From JAXMHB01 sp046346965 (GTDB taxonomy: Bacteria; Pseudomonadota; Gammaproteobacteria; Xanthomonadales; SZUA-5), in contig JAXMHB010000014.1 of NCBI GenBank assembly GCA_046346965.1, positions 45,369 through 109,368 of the forward strand: 64,000 nt of DNA, read 5' to 3'. How positions within the stretch are numbered: the stretch's first letter is position 1; every line of letters starts with the position of its first letter. Below are positions 63,823-64,000 of the stretch, piece after piece. The position numbers were made by a program, and so were the translations under genes. Below the pieces are notes generated by a model. The model made no database searches. It was not told the DNA's origin and saw only the letters and a list, made by a program, of their open reading frames with translations.

Positions 63823-64000
63823 CTACTGCCAGCCGGCGCCGTTCAACACCCAGCCGCCTTCCTCGCTGACGGCCGTCCAGCGGAGCTGCGGCTCACCGTT
63901 CGGGCTCTGCCAGGGGCCGAGACGCAGCTGGCCTTGCGCGTTGCGCAGCGCCAGTGCGTACTGCAGGCGCCCGTCGAACTGGCGGGCATAGACCCGCAAC
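63823..64000 (-). CDS. C-terminus of a second giant surface protein (cut by window edge)
   Basis: The minus strand reads LRVYARQFDGRLQYALALRN, AQGQLRLGPWQSPNGEPQLR and GGWVLNGAGWQ to a TAG at 63823-63825. The giant protein at 37-43.5 kb ends LRIYARQFDGRMQYALAVRN, AQGQLRLGAWQNLDGDPQLS, GGWVLSGASLR. The two are clearly paralogous. Only 58 residues are in the window; the rest lies to the right. It converges on the intact small secreted gene. Confidence 0.85.
   Translation of the reverse strand, partial: LRVYARQFDGRLQYALALRNAQGQLRLGPWQSPNGEPQLRWTAVSEEGGWVLNGAGWQ

Overview
The window is GC-rich DNA that looks like a gammaproteobacterium of the Xanthomonadales/Lysobacterales type. This is an inference from gene content: REP-associated tyrosine transposases, a TonB receptor beside a hybrid sensor kinase, large DUF11/Calx-beta surface proteins, ECF sigma/serine-threonine kinase pairs, and integron attC sites of the kind known from xanthomonads. 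No rRNA, tRNA or CRISPR array was seen.

Layout. 1-7 kb is accessory DNA on the minus strand: an edge-cut IS110 transposase, a REP-associated transposase (RAYT), and a 5'-truncated RHS gene with a JAB/JAMM-like C-terminal domain and a small secreted partner. Two tandem arrays follow (42 bp and 72 bp units). 7-21 kb holds a membrane protein, a degenerate REC-GGDEF-EAL protein, a short AraC-type regulator, a 1307-residue hybrid sensor kinase, a TonB-dependent receptor and a large secreted protein. 21-25.5 kb is a complete RNA-repair locus: rtcR divergent from rtcBA with a plausible sigma-54 promoter between them. 25.5-28 kb has an M48-TPM lipoprotein and a DUF3667 membrane protein. 28-37 kb is the recC-recB-recD recombination operon with 4-base overlaps. 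37-43.5 kb is one giant secreted Calx-beta/DUF11 protein.

43.5-52.5 kb is the most unusual part. It contains a remnant of the EAL gene, a frameshifted small secreted fimbrial-like gene, and an integron cassette array without a visible integrase (acetyltransferase, hypothetical and HNH-like cassettes separated by attC sites). It also has a second, broken RAYT, an IS1595-family element inserted at an attC end, and a frameshifted ECF sigma/kinase pair. Nearly every gene here carries single-base frameshifts while the flanking 40 kb carries none, so a local sequence-quality problem is as likely as real decay.

52.5-64 kb is intact again: ECF sigma factor plus receptor-like kinase, two Cys-containing small secreted proteins, a membrane-anchored glutaredoxin-like protein, purU, two secreted proteins and another ECF/kinase pair. 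A second copy of the fimbrial-like gene then faces the C-terminus of a second giant surface protein at the right edge. The convergent pair [giant surface protein -> <- small secreted protein] is therefore present twice in inverted orientation, about 19 kb apart, bracketing the integron and kinase region. That inverted duplication, the cassette array and the frameshift cluster are the strongest leads.
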